Origin: Verrucomicrobiota bacterium
Lineage (GTDB): Bacteria; Verrucomicrobiota; Verrucomicrobiia; Chthoniobacterales; UBA10450
Direction: 5' to 3'
Length of the DNA: 34,615 nucleotides
Assembly (NCBI GenBank): GCA_003220005.1
Contig: QHRD01000012.1
Coordinates: 1-34,615, forward strand
Under the pieces are notes generated by a model that was not told the DNA's origin, did no database searches, and saw only the letters and a program-made list of their open reading frames with translations. Each line of letters opens with the position of its first letter. The stretch's first letter is position 1. A program made the translations under genes and the position numbers. Positions 6,680-14,469 of the stretch are shown piece by piece.

Positions 6680-7954
6680 TCAGCCTTTCGGCGCGGCGGG
6701 CGCGGCGATTTCAGTTTGCGTGCGGGTGGACTCTGACGCCTCCAAAAGCCTGTCGTAAATGCGCTCAATCTTCGCGCAAATGTGCCGCCAGTCGAAGTTG
6801 GCCAGAACTGTGGCTCGCGCGTTGGCGCCCAAGTCGGCCGCGAGTCTTCGATCATTCAGCAGAGTGACAATTCCGCGGCCCAAGGCTTCGCAATCACGAT
6901 TAGGAACGACGAAAGCGTCGTGCAGATGGCGGACACCCTTGGCACCGCCAGCGAAGGAAACGATGGGTTTTCCAGCTAGCATGTAGTTCAATAATTTTAT
7001 CGGATGACCGGGACACTCGGGCCGGGGCACCACGCAAACATCAGCGAGCGCGAGATAACTCGGGAGATCTTTCAATGTGTGCGGTGATATCCAGATGATC
7101 GAGCGCGAGATTCCCAGTTCGGCTGCCAACTGCCGATGTTCCTTCTCGTGTGCTGCCGATACCACTGCGCTAACGATCAACAGAAGTGCGTCCGGCTTTT
7201 CTCGCAACGCGACCGCGAACGCCCGCAGCAGATAATCGATTCTTTGATAGGCGTCCAGGACTCCGGTGTACATGACTACCTGGTGACCATTCAGCTGATA
7301 TCTCTGTCGAAACTTTTCCGGTTCGGGATGATCAAACAGTTCCGGTTCGATACCGGCTGGCACCAAGTCTACCTTGGCGGCGGGAACGCCTTGATCGATC
7401 AACCAGGTCTGAAGTTCAGGTGACACAGCAGTGATATGATTCGGAAAAATCGGCGTGAACCAATCGAGGCCGCGCGCGAGTCCGTGAGCCAGCCATGCGG
7501 GCCGGATGAAGCGATAACCGGCTAACTCATCAGCCATGAGATTGACCGCATTATAAAGAAGCGGCCGTCGGGTCAGCCACTTGGCCATGATTCCGATAAG
7601 CGCGCCTTCATAGTTATGCGCGTGAATGATATCTATGTGCTCGCGGCGGATCACTCGGCAAAGGAGCCAGAGTAACTGAAAATCGCGCAGGAACTTCTCC
7701 GATGACGGCCCGACCTTGGCATTCCTCTCCTGCCGAAAAGGGGCGGTCCGATGAACTTTGGCGCGGCGAACGCGGATTTCTTCCTGACCGGTCGGGTAAG
7801 TTACGATGTGAACGTTGTGCCCCATGTCCGAAAGCGTGTCGGACATCTCCCGAATGCTAGCAGCGGAGCCGAAATTGCCGGGGAAAGGACAGGCCGCTAC
7901 CATGGCGATCGAGTAACCGGCTCTTTTCCTCCTACGTAGCGCAGCCGTTCTCAT
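6680..7954 (-). CDS. Glycosyltransferase family 4 (GT-B fold)
   Basis: The product is 424 residues. The N-terminal half begins after a basic leader with MVAACPFPGNFGSAASIREM, the donor-fold start with a Gly-rich loop, and includes the typical IDIIHAHNYEGAL strand. The C-terminal half has the GT4 pattern of PAGIEPELF, VVMYTGVLDAYQRIDYLLRA, ADVCVVPRPECPGHPIKLLNYMLAGKPIVSF, where the usual EX7E signature is degenerate. GT4 enzymes are retaining transferases that add a sugar from a nucleotide donor at the cytoplasmic face of the membrane. The ATG at 7954 overlaps the TGA of the preceding acyltransferase gene (ATGA), so translation is probably coupled. Donor and acceptor cannot be read from sequence. 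Confidence 0.88.
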   Translation of the reverse strand: MRTAALRRRKRAGYSIAMVAACPFPGNFGSAASIREMSDTLSDMGHNVHIVTYPTGQEEIRVRRAKVHRTAPFRQERNAKVGPSSEKFLRDFQLLWLLCRVIRREHIDIIHAHNYEGALIGIMAKWLTRRPLLYNAVNLMADELAGYRFIRPAWLAHGLARGLDWFTPIFPNHITAVSPELQTWLIDQGVPAAKVDLVPAGIEPELFDHPEPEKFRQRYQLNGHQVVMYTGVLDAYQRIDYLLRAFAVALREKPDALLLIVSAVVSAAHEKEHRQLAAELGISRSIIWISPHTLKDLPSYLALADVCVVPRPECPGHPIKLLNYMLAGKPIVSFAGGAKGVRHLHDAFVVPNRDCEALGRGIVTLLNDRRLAADLGANARATVLANFDWRHICAKIERIYDRLLEASESTRTQTEIAAPAAPKG

Positions 7955-8532
7955 GTCGTCGTAACTGGAGATTTGAGATATGGGCTAACAGGGTGGCGCG
8001 AAATAACACGAGCTGGCACGCCGAGCACGGTGCAGTTACTCGGAACATCAGTGATAACGAGAGAGTTTGCGCTGACGACGACATTATCACCTATGGTTAC
8101 GCCGCCCATCACCTTGCATCCGGCACCGAGATAAACGTTATTGCCAATGGTTGGCCAACCAGTCCCGCGGACGCTAGCAACGCTCACCCCCTGATTAACT
8201 GAGCAGCTATGGCCAATTCGCGTAGCTAGAACAAAGATGCAACTGCAATTGTGGACAACCAACCCCGGTCCGATGTCGCTTTTCCGCTGGATGTGGATGC
8301 CAGTGAGCATGAGGCAAATCGTGTTAATGACCAGATAAATCCCGATCATCACCTGACGGATTACCGGAATCTTGATACCGTAAACGCAGCGACCGAACCG
8401 GTACACAATCACTGCCCATGTTCCAAGTTCGAGCAAAGGCGTGATGCGTTGACGAAAAAAGGTTTGGTCTTCGGGCCGCACTCCGTATCCGCGCATTTTC
8501 CGGGCTATGTCCTCACGAATGTTTTCGAACAC
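7951..8532 (-). CDS. Serine acetyltransferase-like hexapeptide-repeat acyltransferase
   Basis: The product is 193 residues. A helical N-terminal part (to ~60) is followed by a hydrophobic segment (VIRQVMIGIYLVINTICLML) and a left-handed beta-helix (~85-180) with isoleucine/valine hexapeptides: IGPGLVVHNC, RIGHSCSVNQGVSVASV, PTIGNNVYLGAGCKVMGGVTIGDNVVVSANSLV. The HNC and GHSC histidines sit where the CysE-type enzymes have catalytic His. In a polysaccharide locus this type more often O-acetylates sugars than serine; cysteine synthesis is the alternative. The start is GTG at 8532, preceded by GAGGAG about 11 nt upstream. It lies 24 nt after the phosphodiesterase-like gene and overlaps the next gene by 4 nt, so it is operonic. 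Confidence 0.85.
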   Translation of the reverse strand: MFENIREDIARKMRGYGVRPEDQTFFRQRITPLLELGTWAVIVYRFGRCVYGIKIPVIRQVMIGIYLVINTICLMLTGIHIQRKSDIGPGLVVHNCSCIFVLATRIGHSCSVNQGVSVASVRGTGWPTIGNNVYLGAGCKVMGGVTIGDNVVVSANSLVITDVPSNCTVLGVPARVISRHPVSPYLKSPVTTT

Positions 8533-8556
8533 GGTGAATAATCTCCTCGAGTGCGA

Positions 8557-10272
8557 TTACTCGACGTAGCCGAGAGCCTGGAGGCGTTCCTCGACTTTGG
8601 CAGCCTCTTCATCGGTGTAACCACTTGGTCGGTCCGTCGCGGACGTGCCGGAGGCAGCCCCAGATCGAATTGGCCGCGCAGCGAGGAAGTCCAGCTGATA
8701 GGCGTCGGCCAGCACTTTGCCGTCCATGTCTTCCGGCACAGGTACATCGAGCAAATGCAGAATCGTTGGCGCAATATCGATGAGTCGTGCGTTCGCGATC
8801 TCGGCGCCACTTCTAAAGGCCGGTCCACCGGCGATCACGATCCCATAGAGTCGGTGTGTACCACCCCATTCGGATTTTTCCGATGGGCGATGTTCCCGAA
8901 TGACGAGCGCCGGCTTATTTGTATCTTCGGGGAAGCTAGGCTGAGCCGAAAAAAGACTATCCTCACTCCACCAGTCGAGTACAAGGTCAGCACCTTCATG
9001 GGCAAACGGACCGTGAAAGATTTCGTTGCGGCGGTAGACTCGCTTAATGACTGGTTTACCTGTGCGCGGATCCTTTAGCTCGGCTAGTTTCCCGATGATA
9101 AATTCGATAAGAGCGTTGTATTCTGCTGGATCTACGATGCCTTGCGGCTTTATTCCTTTAAGATTGATCCAGATGCTCGGAGGCGAAGCGAGCACCTCGC
9201 TGCAGTAAGCCTTGGTTCGACTCCAGTCGATGCTCGTAAAGGACGAATAAGCCATTTCACTCTTCTGCCGAACCTTGGGAAAGAGCAGAGCGAGGCGGCT
9301 TTTCTGACGCGAAGTAAGAGTGCTGCGGAGCAGGGAGAACCCGAGGCGCAGGATCTTTTTGCCTAACTTGCGCACGCCAGACGTCGTCTTCGCGTGGTAA
9401 TGCAGTAGGCCGAGCTGGGCCAGGTACCGGTTAAGGAAAATCGTCCGGTCGACGACCGGGCCGCCGCCATGGTCTGAGACAACGAAGACAGTGGTCTCGG
9501 GCGGAAGACGATCGATGATTTGGCCGGCGGCAAAGTCGAGTCGCTCGTAGACCTTGCGGACTGTGTCCCCAAACTTCGGCGCCAGGTTTGGATCGTGAAT
9601 GAAATGATCCTTGTCCATATGGTGCCAGAAGTAATGCTGGACGGTGTCGATCGACATGAAAACAAACATCATCACGTCTTGCGGGTGATTCTCCAGCAAA
9701 TAGAGAGCGGCCTTAGTCCACTGATCGTCCATCTCTTTCATCTCCGCGATGACTTGCTTGCGCCGTTCATCGGTCGACATTGCGCCGAGGAACCGCAGAT
9801 CGAGTTGGATTCCGCCGAGATGCTTGACCAGTTCCTCCCGCAACTCGGGAGGATGAATGAAAGGACTGGTCACGGAAGGGGTGTCCATTCCGGAAATCTG
9901 GAATCCATTCAGAGGTTCGGGCGGATAAGTGAATGGGATGTTCATCGTGCCGACCGAGTAGCCGGCATCGTTCAAAAGCTTCCAGACCGTCGGAGAACGG
10001 CGCGACGTCGCGTTGGCATAATTCATCGCATACCCGCCATGTTCCGTTTCGACGAAATGAAAGATGCCGTGCTTACCCGGATTCTTGCCGGTCATAAATG
10101 AAGTCCAGGCGGGTGGAGTGATCGGAGGGAGAATGGACTCGAGCGGGCCTGACACGCCGGCTTTCATCAGTTTCGCCAGGTTCGGCATTTTGCCTTCCGC
10201 CACCAAGGGCCGGATGACTGTCCAAGTTGCGGCGTCCAAGCCGATGATGACTACTTTCGGAAGCTTTTTCAT
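8557..10272 (-). CDS. Alkaline phosphatase superfamily (type I phosphodiesterase/nucleotide pyrophosphatase-like) enzyme
   Basis: The product is 571 residues. It carries the AP-superfamily metal and nucleophile pattern: GLDAATW (Asp13), PPAWTSFMTGKNPGKHGIFHF with the probable nucleophile Thr57, SIDTVQHYFWHH (Asp209, His213), VVSDHGGG (Asp267, His268) and a late GGTHRLYG histidine. The C-terminal core has DIAPTILHLLDVPVPEDMDG, and the tail ends in an EERLQALGYVE motif common in large AP-like proteins. There is no signal peptide, so it should act in the cytoplasm or at its membrane. The family hydrolyses phosphodiesters or transfers phospho-groups; in glycan loci the substrate is unknown. A paralog lies two genes upstream, with a sugar kinase between them. 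Confidence 0.85.
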   Translation of the reverse strand: MKKLPKVVIIGLDAATWTVIRPLVAEGKMPNLAKLMKAGVSGPLESILPPITPPAWTSFMTGKNPGKHGIFHFVETEHGGYAMNYANATSRRSPTVWKLLNDAGYSVGTMNIPFTYPPEPLNGFQISGMDTPSVTSPFIHPPELREELVKHLGGIQLDLRFLGAMSTDERRKQVIAEMKEMDDQWTKAALYLLENHPQDVMMFVFMSIDTVQHYFWHHMDKDHFIHDPNLAPKFGDTVRKVYERLDFAAGQIIDRLPPETTVFVVSDHGGGPVVDRTIFLNRYLAQLGLLHYHAKTTSGVRKLGKKILRLGFSLLRSTLTSRQKSRLALLFPKVRQKSEMAYSSFTSIDWSRTKAYCSEVLASPPSIWINLKGIKPQGIVDPAEYNALIEFIIGKLAELKDPRTGKPVIKRVYRRNEIFHGPFAHEGADLVLDWWSEDSLFSAQPSFPEDTNKPALVIREHRPSEKSEWGGTHRLYGIVIAGGPAFRSGAEIANARLIDIAPTILHLLDVPVPEDMDGKVLADAYQLDFLAARPIRSGAASGTSATDRPSGYTDEEAAKVEERLQALGYVE

Positions 10273-10339
10273 GTGATGATTACTTTAAACTTCACGCCGG
10301 CTTCCGTAAAGTTGCGCGGGCCAGACAGTCGCTCGACAT

Positions 10340-11395
10340 TCACTTGTAGACTCTCCAAGTCTGCATCCCGATTGGGTCGAATCGAAAATCGGTCACTGAA
10401 CTTCCCAGTGCGCTCAGACGCTCCCGAACGATATGCCGTTTATCAAACGGGCAGTAGAGTAAAAGGTGGCCACCTCCCCCAGCCCCGGTGATCTTGCCAC
10501 CGATCGCCCCGGCTTTTCGCGCTTCGTCGTAGAGCTCGTCAATGCGGGGAGTGGAAATGCCCTTGGCCATCTTCTTCTTCTGTAACCAGTTTTCATGCAG
10601 CATGTCACCAAAGCGGTCGAGATCGCCCGCGAGCAATGCCTTTTTCATTTCAATCGCGATCGCCTTCACTTGATCCATCGCCGCGAGCGGTTCCGCTTCA
10701 TGCTTTTTCGCGCTCTCTATCTGACTGTCGATGATCGGCTGGGATTCGCGGCTTCCCGTGAAACAGAGGATGAGATTGTATTCGAGTTCGTTAATTAAGA
10801 ACTCGCTGATTCGCAGGGGTGTAACCACTACCTCTTCGCCATTGAACTCCATAAAATTGAAGCCGCCGAAGGCCGCGGCATACTGATCCTGACGACCGCC
10901 TTTGATTCCGACGTCGTTGCGTTCGATGTCGAAGGCCAAACCCGCCATGCCAGCAGAGGTGATTGGTAGGCCGAGCAACTCACGGAACAAACCAATCAAG
11001 GCGACAGTAAATGTCGAGGAGCTTCCGAGCCCGGAGCCCGGCGGCGCGTCGGCATGGACGAAGAGATCGAAACCCTCGGTGCGGAACTTGTCGAGTTCGA
11101 AGCGCTTCAGCACGCCTTTGACGAGATCCATCTGTCCGTCGAACTTGAAGTGTTCCTCCTGCGTCCAGTAAACGACCGTTCCATAATCGAACGAGCGAAA
11201 GCCGATCGAACGTTCCGACTTTGGTACCAATGTGCCATAAACATACCGCGAGATCGTGGCGTTGAGCACACAGCCGCCGCGCGTATCGGCGTAAGGTGAG
11301 ACATCAGTACCGCCCCCACCGAAGCTTAGCCGCAGGGGCGCACGTGCGCGCACCAGTCTTATTTGCTTCAGGAAATTACGAGGCTGCGCAGTCAT
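10340..11395 (-). CDS. GHMP sugar kinase, HddA (D-glycero-D-manno-heptose 7-phosphate kinase)-like
   Basis: The product is 351 residues from ATG 11395 (MTAQPRNFLK). The start of the fold, RAPLRLSFGGGGTDVSPYAD, is the HddA/FkpA-type variant of the GHMP motif 1. Motif 2, the ATP-binding loop, is APPGSGLGSSST (~117-128), and motif 3 is KITGAGGGGHLLLY near the C-terminus. HddA phosphorylates heptose 7-phosphate at C1 towards GDP-heptose; related enzymes use fucose or other sugars, and no GmhA, GmhB or HddC is visible here, so the substrate is open. The start overlaps the end of the upstream AP-like gene by 20 nt, indicating coupling. A longer in-frame start at 11452 would deepen the overlap and is less likely. 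Confidence 0.85.
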   Translation of the reverse strand: MTAQPRNFLKQIRLVRARAPLRLSFGGGGTDVSPYADTRGGCVLNATISRYVYGTLVPKSERSIGFRSFDYGTVVYWTQEEHFKFDGQMDLVKGVLKRFELDKFRTEGFDLFVHADAPPGSGLGSSSTFTVALIGLFRELLGLPITSAGMAGLAFDIERNDVGIKGGRQDQYAAAFGGFNFMEFNGEEVVVTPLRISEFLINELEYNLILCFTGSRESQPIIDSQIESAKKHEAEPLAAMDQVKAIAIEMKKALLAGDLDRFGDMLHENWLQKKKMAKGISTPRIDELYDEARKAGAIGGKITGAGGGGHLLLYCPFDKRHIVRERLSALGSSVTDFRFDPIGMQTWRVYK

Positions 11396-12803
11396 GATAA
11401 AGCGACGGAGCAAGTGGTCTCCCTTCCATATCTCCCGGAACAGGCAGGCCAAACAACTGCAAAATCATGGGGGCAATGTCGATTATACGAACACCCTCGA
11501 TTCGGCGTCCACCTGGCAGATTACAGTTAGCTGGGCGGAAAAGGAAAATACCGTTTTCAGCATGATTGGCCCCGTCTGGTCCCGTGTCATTTTCGAAAGT
11601 GTGTATTTTCTCGCCGCCAACCGTGCCAACGGATCGCCAGTAGAGACCGCCAAAATAAACTATTAAGTCTGGTGCCACACCACGAATTTCTTTGTACAAT
11701 TCCTCCGGTCGGAAAACTTGCGTGCCAATTGCGCGTCCGTTTTCATCGGGGATCGCTTTTAATCCGACGCTCAGTTCGTCGCGCACTTTTTCATAATCCG
11801 CTGGTGCGATGGTTCCGTTTGGCTCCCGCCCCGCGACGTTGAGAAAGACACGCGCGTAGTATCCGCCGTCTCCCCACGCCTTCGTTCTGGACCAATCAAC
11901 TTTGACTTTAGAGAGCGGCGTTGCTCGGGCAGGCTCCATCCGCTTGGCGCCGTGATCGGAGACTACCAGCACGGCCGTCGCGTCATCGGCAAACGCGAGT
12001 AAGTCGCCGATTTGCCGGTCGATTTCTCGGTAGTAGTCACGAATCGCGTTCTCGAATTGGTTGCCCGGCACGTAAAAGCGATGAGCTGGATCCATATTGT
12101 CCCACAACGCATGATGGATACGGTCTACGCCCATCTCAACCATTATGAAATAATCCCAATTTTCTTTCGCCAGGAGATGCCGCGCGAGCTGGAAGCGTTT
12201 CCGGGTCATCTCATAAATGTCAGCTAAAATCTTCTCCTTGTTGCCGGATCGAAAATCACGCACGTCCAAAATGTATTCGCCAACTACCCGTTCGATCTCT
12301 TGTTTGAGTTCAGGCGGATGGGTGTACTCGCAGGTCGTGTCTGGAGTCAGGAAGTCGGTCACCATCAACCCATTCAAGCGGCGTGGCGGGTAGGTTCCCG
12401 GAACGCCTATCACGATGCAGCGTTTTCCGCTGCGCGAGAGGATATCCCAGAGCCGGTCTTCTTTGATCGCAAGCGAGTTGGCGATGGAATACCGATCATA
12501 GGAATAATCCGCACGGTTTCGAAACCCGTAAACTCCAAGCCGGCCAGGACTTTTCGAGGACATCATCACCGACCACGCCGGTACTGTAATGGGTGGATCG
12601 CACGAGCGAAGCGGTCCGTACAGCCCGCTCCGGCAGATCGACTTCAAGTTTGGCAAATCATTAAGCCAACGATCGAAGATCAACTCAGGCGCTGCGCAGT
12701 CCAGTCCAATCACCATGACTCGCCTCCGCGGTTTTTCCGGGCCGGTCCCTAAGGTCCGTTTGAGGACATCGCGCGAGGATTGATCTGAAAATATGTTTTC
12801 CAA
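11376..12803 (-). CDS. Second alkaline phosphatase superfamily enzyme with Ser in the nucleophile position
   Basis: The product is 475 residues, a paralog of the 8557-10272 product. Motifs are VIGLDCAAPE (Asp35), PAWSVMMSSKSPGRLGVYGFR with Ser78 where the paralog has Thr, MGVDRIHHALWD (Asp227, His230/231), VVSDHGAK (Asp283, His284), NHAENGIFLF and DIAPMILQLFGLPVPGDMEG. The start is ambiguous. TTG 12803 gives a 29-residue polar leader. ATG 12716 is preceded by an excellent GGAGG six bases upstream but would remove the first residues of the initial beta strand. I kept the longer form. It overlaps the HddA-like kinase by 20 nt and follows the Wzy-like gene by 98 nt. No signal peptide is visible. 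Confidence 0.82.
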   Translation of the reverse strand: MENIFSDQSSRDVLKRTLGTGPEKPRRRVMVIGLDCAAPELIFDRWLNDLPNLKSICRSGLYGPLRSCDPPITVPAWSVMMSSKSPGRLGVYGFRNRADYSYDRYSIANSLAIKEDRLWDILSRSGKRCIVIGVPGTYPPRRLNGLMVTDFLTPDTTCEYTHPPELKQEIERVVGEYILDVRDFRSGNKEKILADIYEMTRKRFQLARHLLAKENWDYFIMVEMGVDRIHHALWDNMDPAHRFYVPGNQFENAIRDYYREIDRQIGDLLAFADDATAVLVVSDHGAKRMEPARATPLSKVKVDWSRTKAWGDGGYYARVFLNVAGREPNGTIAPADYEKVRDELSVGLKAIPDENGRAIGTQVFRPEELYKEIRGVAPDLIVYFGGLYWRSVGTVGGEKIHTFENDTGPDGANHAENGIFLFRPANCNLPGGRRIEGVRIIDIAPMILQLFGLPVPGDMEGRPLAPSLYHDCAAS

Positions 12804-12901
12804 AATTATGCTCTCTAGTGCGTCGCTGCCGTCGACGCGCAGATGTGCGTGTCGCCGACAAGAATCTCAAAACAATGCGCTTTTGATTCTCAATCCATGA
12901 T

Positions 12902-14287
12902 TCAGCGAACTGCCACCTGCACTGACGGCGAATCCGCGGGCACTACAATTGCTATTTGCGTGGACTGTCCGAATCGACTCGTAGCCCAGATCTCAGCAAG
13001 GCGGACGAAAAAGTATGCAAATATGACAGGCCAGAGTACCAGCAGGGTGATGTCTCGGCCGAGGTTGAAAGTAAGACTGGCGCTAACCATGAACAACGCC
13101 ATGCGCAACAGCGATTTTCTTTGCTCCCACCAGCGAACGAGCAGTCCAGCCCAAATCGCCATCAGGATGCCGGCGGCCACTGGGCCAAGGATTTGTCCAA
13201 AGTTCAAAACGCCGCCGCCGATCATTCCGGTGGCAACGGTCGTGCTCACACCCAGGTCCCCTTCGTCACTCTCGAAACCGCGCCACATTGCGTAGTCAAT
13301 TCCGAGCAATGGCTTCGAGGGCCAGATCACGCGCGGGATGAAATTGAGCAGCTCATTCAAATATCTTGCGCCATACGCGGGAGACGCCTCACCGGAATCC
13401 AAGTAAGCGTTCACAAAGCACAGCTCCTCAATCATGTTCAGCCCGACTTGGGGCAAAGGTTCATCGACGAGCTCGTATGGATTTTTAGCAGCCAGCAAAT
13501 CTCTGAAGCCAGTGTTGCGAAACGCCGTCACAAACCTGAAACCTTGATCCAAGCAGACGAACGCCACGGCCAGAACGGCGAGTCTTATAACCAGAGAACG
13601 CCGGCCATATAATAGATAGGTGATGATGAACGGCAGAATGGCCGCAAGGAAGGCGCTGCGCGCTCCTTGCAAAAAGAAATAGGGGAGAGTAATAGCGAAC
13701 ATCGCGACACCGATTCGGCGCCAGAAGGTGGTCCGTTGAAAAAATATCAAAACGCCGAGAGACGCTGTTACGGCGTTAAAGACATATGCTGCTGACGCGA
13801 TAAGGAATCCAGTCGCCGAACTTTCCACTGCTCCACGCGCCCACATCGTCACGCCTGCGCGGGAATCCACCGGAAACATCGCGCCGATCACATCACCACC
13901 CATCCGGGCGATACCAATCGCAAAGAGTAGAAACCAAATGGTCCCGGCGGCAATTAAGATCCGTTCAGGGGTCAAGCGCTGCATGGCAGCAAGAACGCCA
14001 GTACTTGGTCGGCTCAGAACCCAACGCGCTGCCGCAGGCATGACAACGCGGAACCCGATCAAAAACAATAGTACCTGTCCATAACTTTGGCCTAACAAGA
14101 AGGGAGGAAGGTAACCATATTCTTCCGGATTAAGAAAAGGATCGACGAAATACCATGCGAAAACGGTTACGTAGATGACAATCTCGATACCAAAGCTGTC
14201 TCGCTTCAGCAGCCTCACGCAACTCTCCACCGTCAAGATCAGCAACGCGGCGGCAGCAAGATAGAATGTCAACTCATTCGTAACCAT
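12902..14287 (-). CDS. Wzy-like O-antigen/oligosaccharide repeat-unit polymerase
   Basis: This 461-residue polytopic membrane protein has roughly ten to twelve hydrophobic segments, starting ELTFYLAAAALLILTVESCV. A region with QGARSAFLAAILPFIITYLL resembles the conserved Arg-containing loop of oligosaccharide repeat-unit polymerases. A large hydrophilic loop (~260-340, including NMIEELCFVNAYLDSGE and LNFIPRVIWPSKPLLG) has the 'FIPR..WPSKP' look typical of these polymerases. Wzy proteins join lipid-linked repeat units at the periplasmic face of the inner membrane. This is the strongest evidence that the locus makes a polymeric surface glycan. Sequence conservation in the family is low, so WaaL-type ligase is an alternative. 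A candidate promoter lies at 14309-14337. Confidence 0.82.
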   Translation of the reverse strand: MVTNELTFYLAAAALLILTVESCVRLLKRDSFGIEIVIYVTVFAWYFVDPFLNPEEYGYLPPFLLGQSYGQVLLFLIGFRVVMPAAARWVLSRPSTGVLAAMQRLTPERILIAAGTIWFLLFAIGIARMGGDVIGAMFPVDSRAGVTMWARGAVESSATGFLIASAAYVFNAVTASLGVLIFFQRTTFWRRIGVAMFAITLPYFFLQGARSAFLAAILPFIITYLLYGRRSLVIRLAVLAVAFVCLDQGFRFVTAFRNTGFRDLLAAKNPYELVDEPLPQVGLNMIEELCFVNAYLDSGEASPAYGARYLNELLNFIPRVIWPSKPLLGIDYAMWRGFESDEGDLGVSTTVATGMIGGGVLNFGQILGPVAAGILMAIWAGLLVRWWEQRKSLLRMALFMVSASLTFNLGRDITLLVLWPVIFAYFFVRLAEIWATSRFGQSTQIAIVVPADSPSVQVAVR

Positions 14288-14308
14288 GGAGCAGAAACCG
14301 AGGCGCTA

Positions 14309-14337
14309 ATTATAATGCATAAGAACTAAAATTTAAA
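14309..14337 (-). promoter_or_regulatory. Candidate promoter for the Wzy-to-YdjM gene run
   Basis: On the minus strand TTTAAA (14332-14337) is followed after 17 nt by a consensus TATAAT (14309-14314). It lies in the ~180-bp gap between the GT2-GT4 gene and the Wzy gene and would give a leader of about 15-20 nt. The AT-rich patch stands out from its surroundings. Confidence 0.45.
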
Positions 14338-14469
14338 AGCCTTATCGAATCGCTACAGCACCGTACCGGTCTTTGCAGCCGCTCAGCAAACGCCGGGGTT
14401 GTGAATTCGTCACGCAAAACCGCAGGGACTTCTGACTCTTGATCTCCGAAATCCGACTCGCAGACTTCG

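Noticed and set aside
12956-13612. 218-residue plus-strand frame
   Set aside because: It is antisense to the Wzy-like gene, with no domain or hydrophobic pattern; the minus strand has clear membrane segments.
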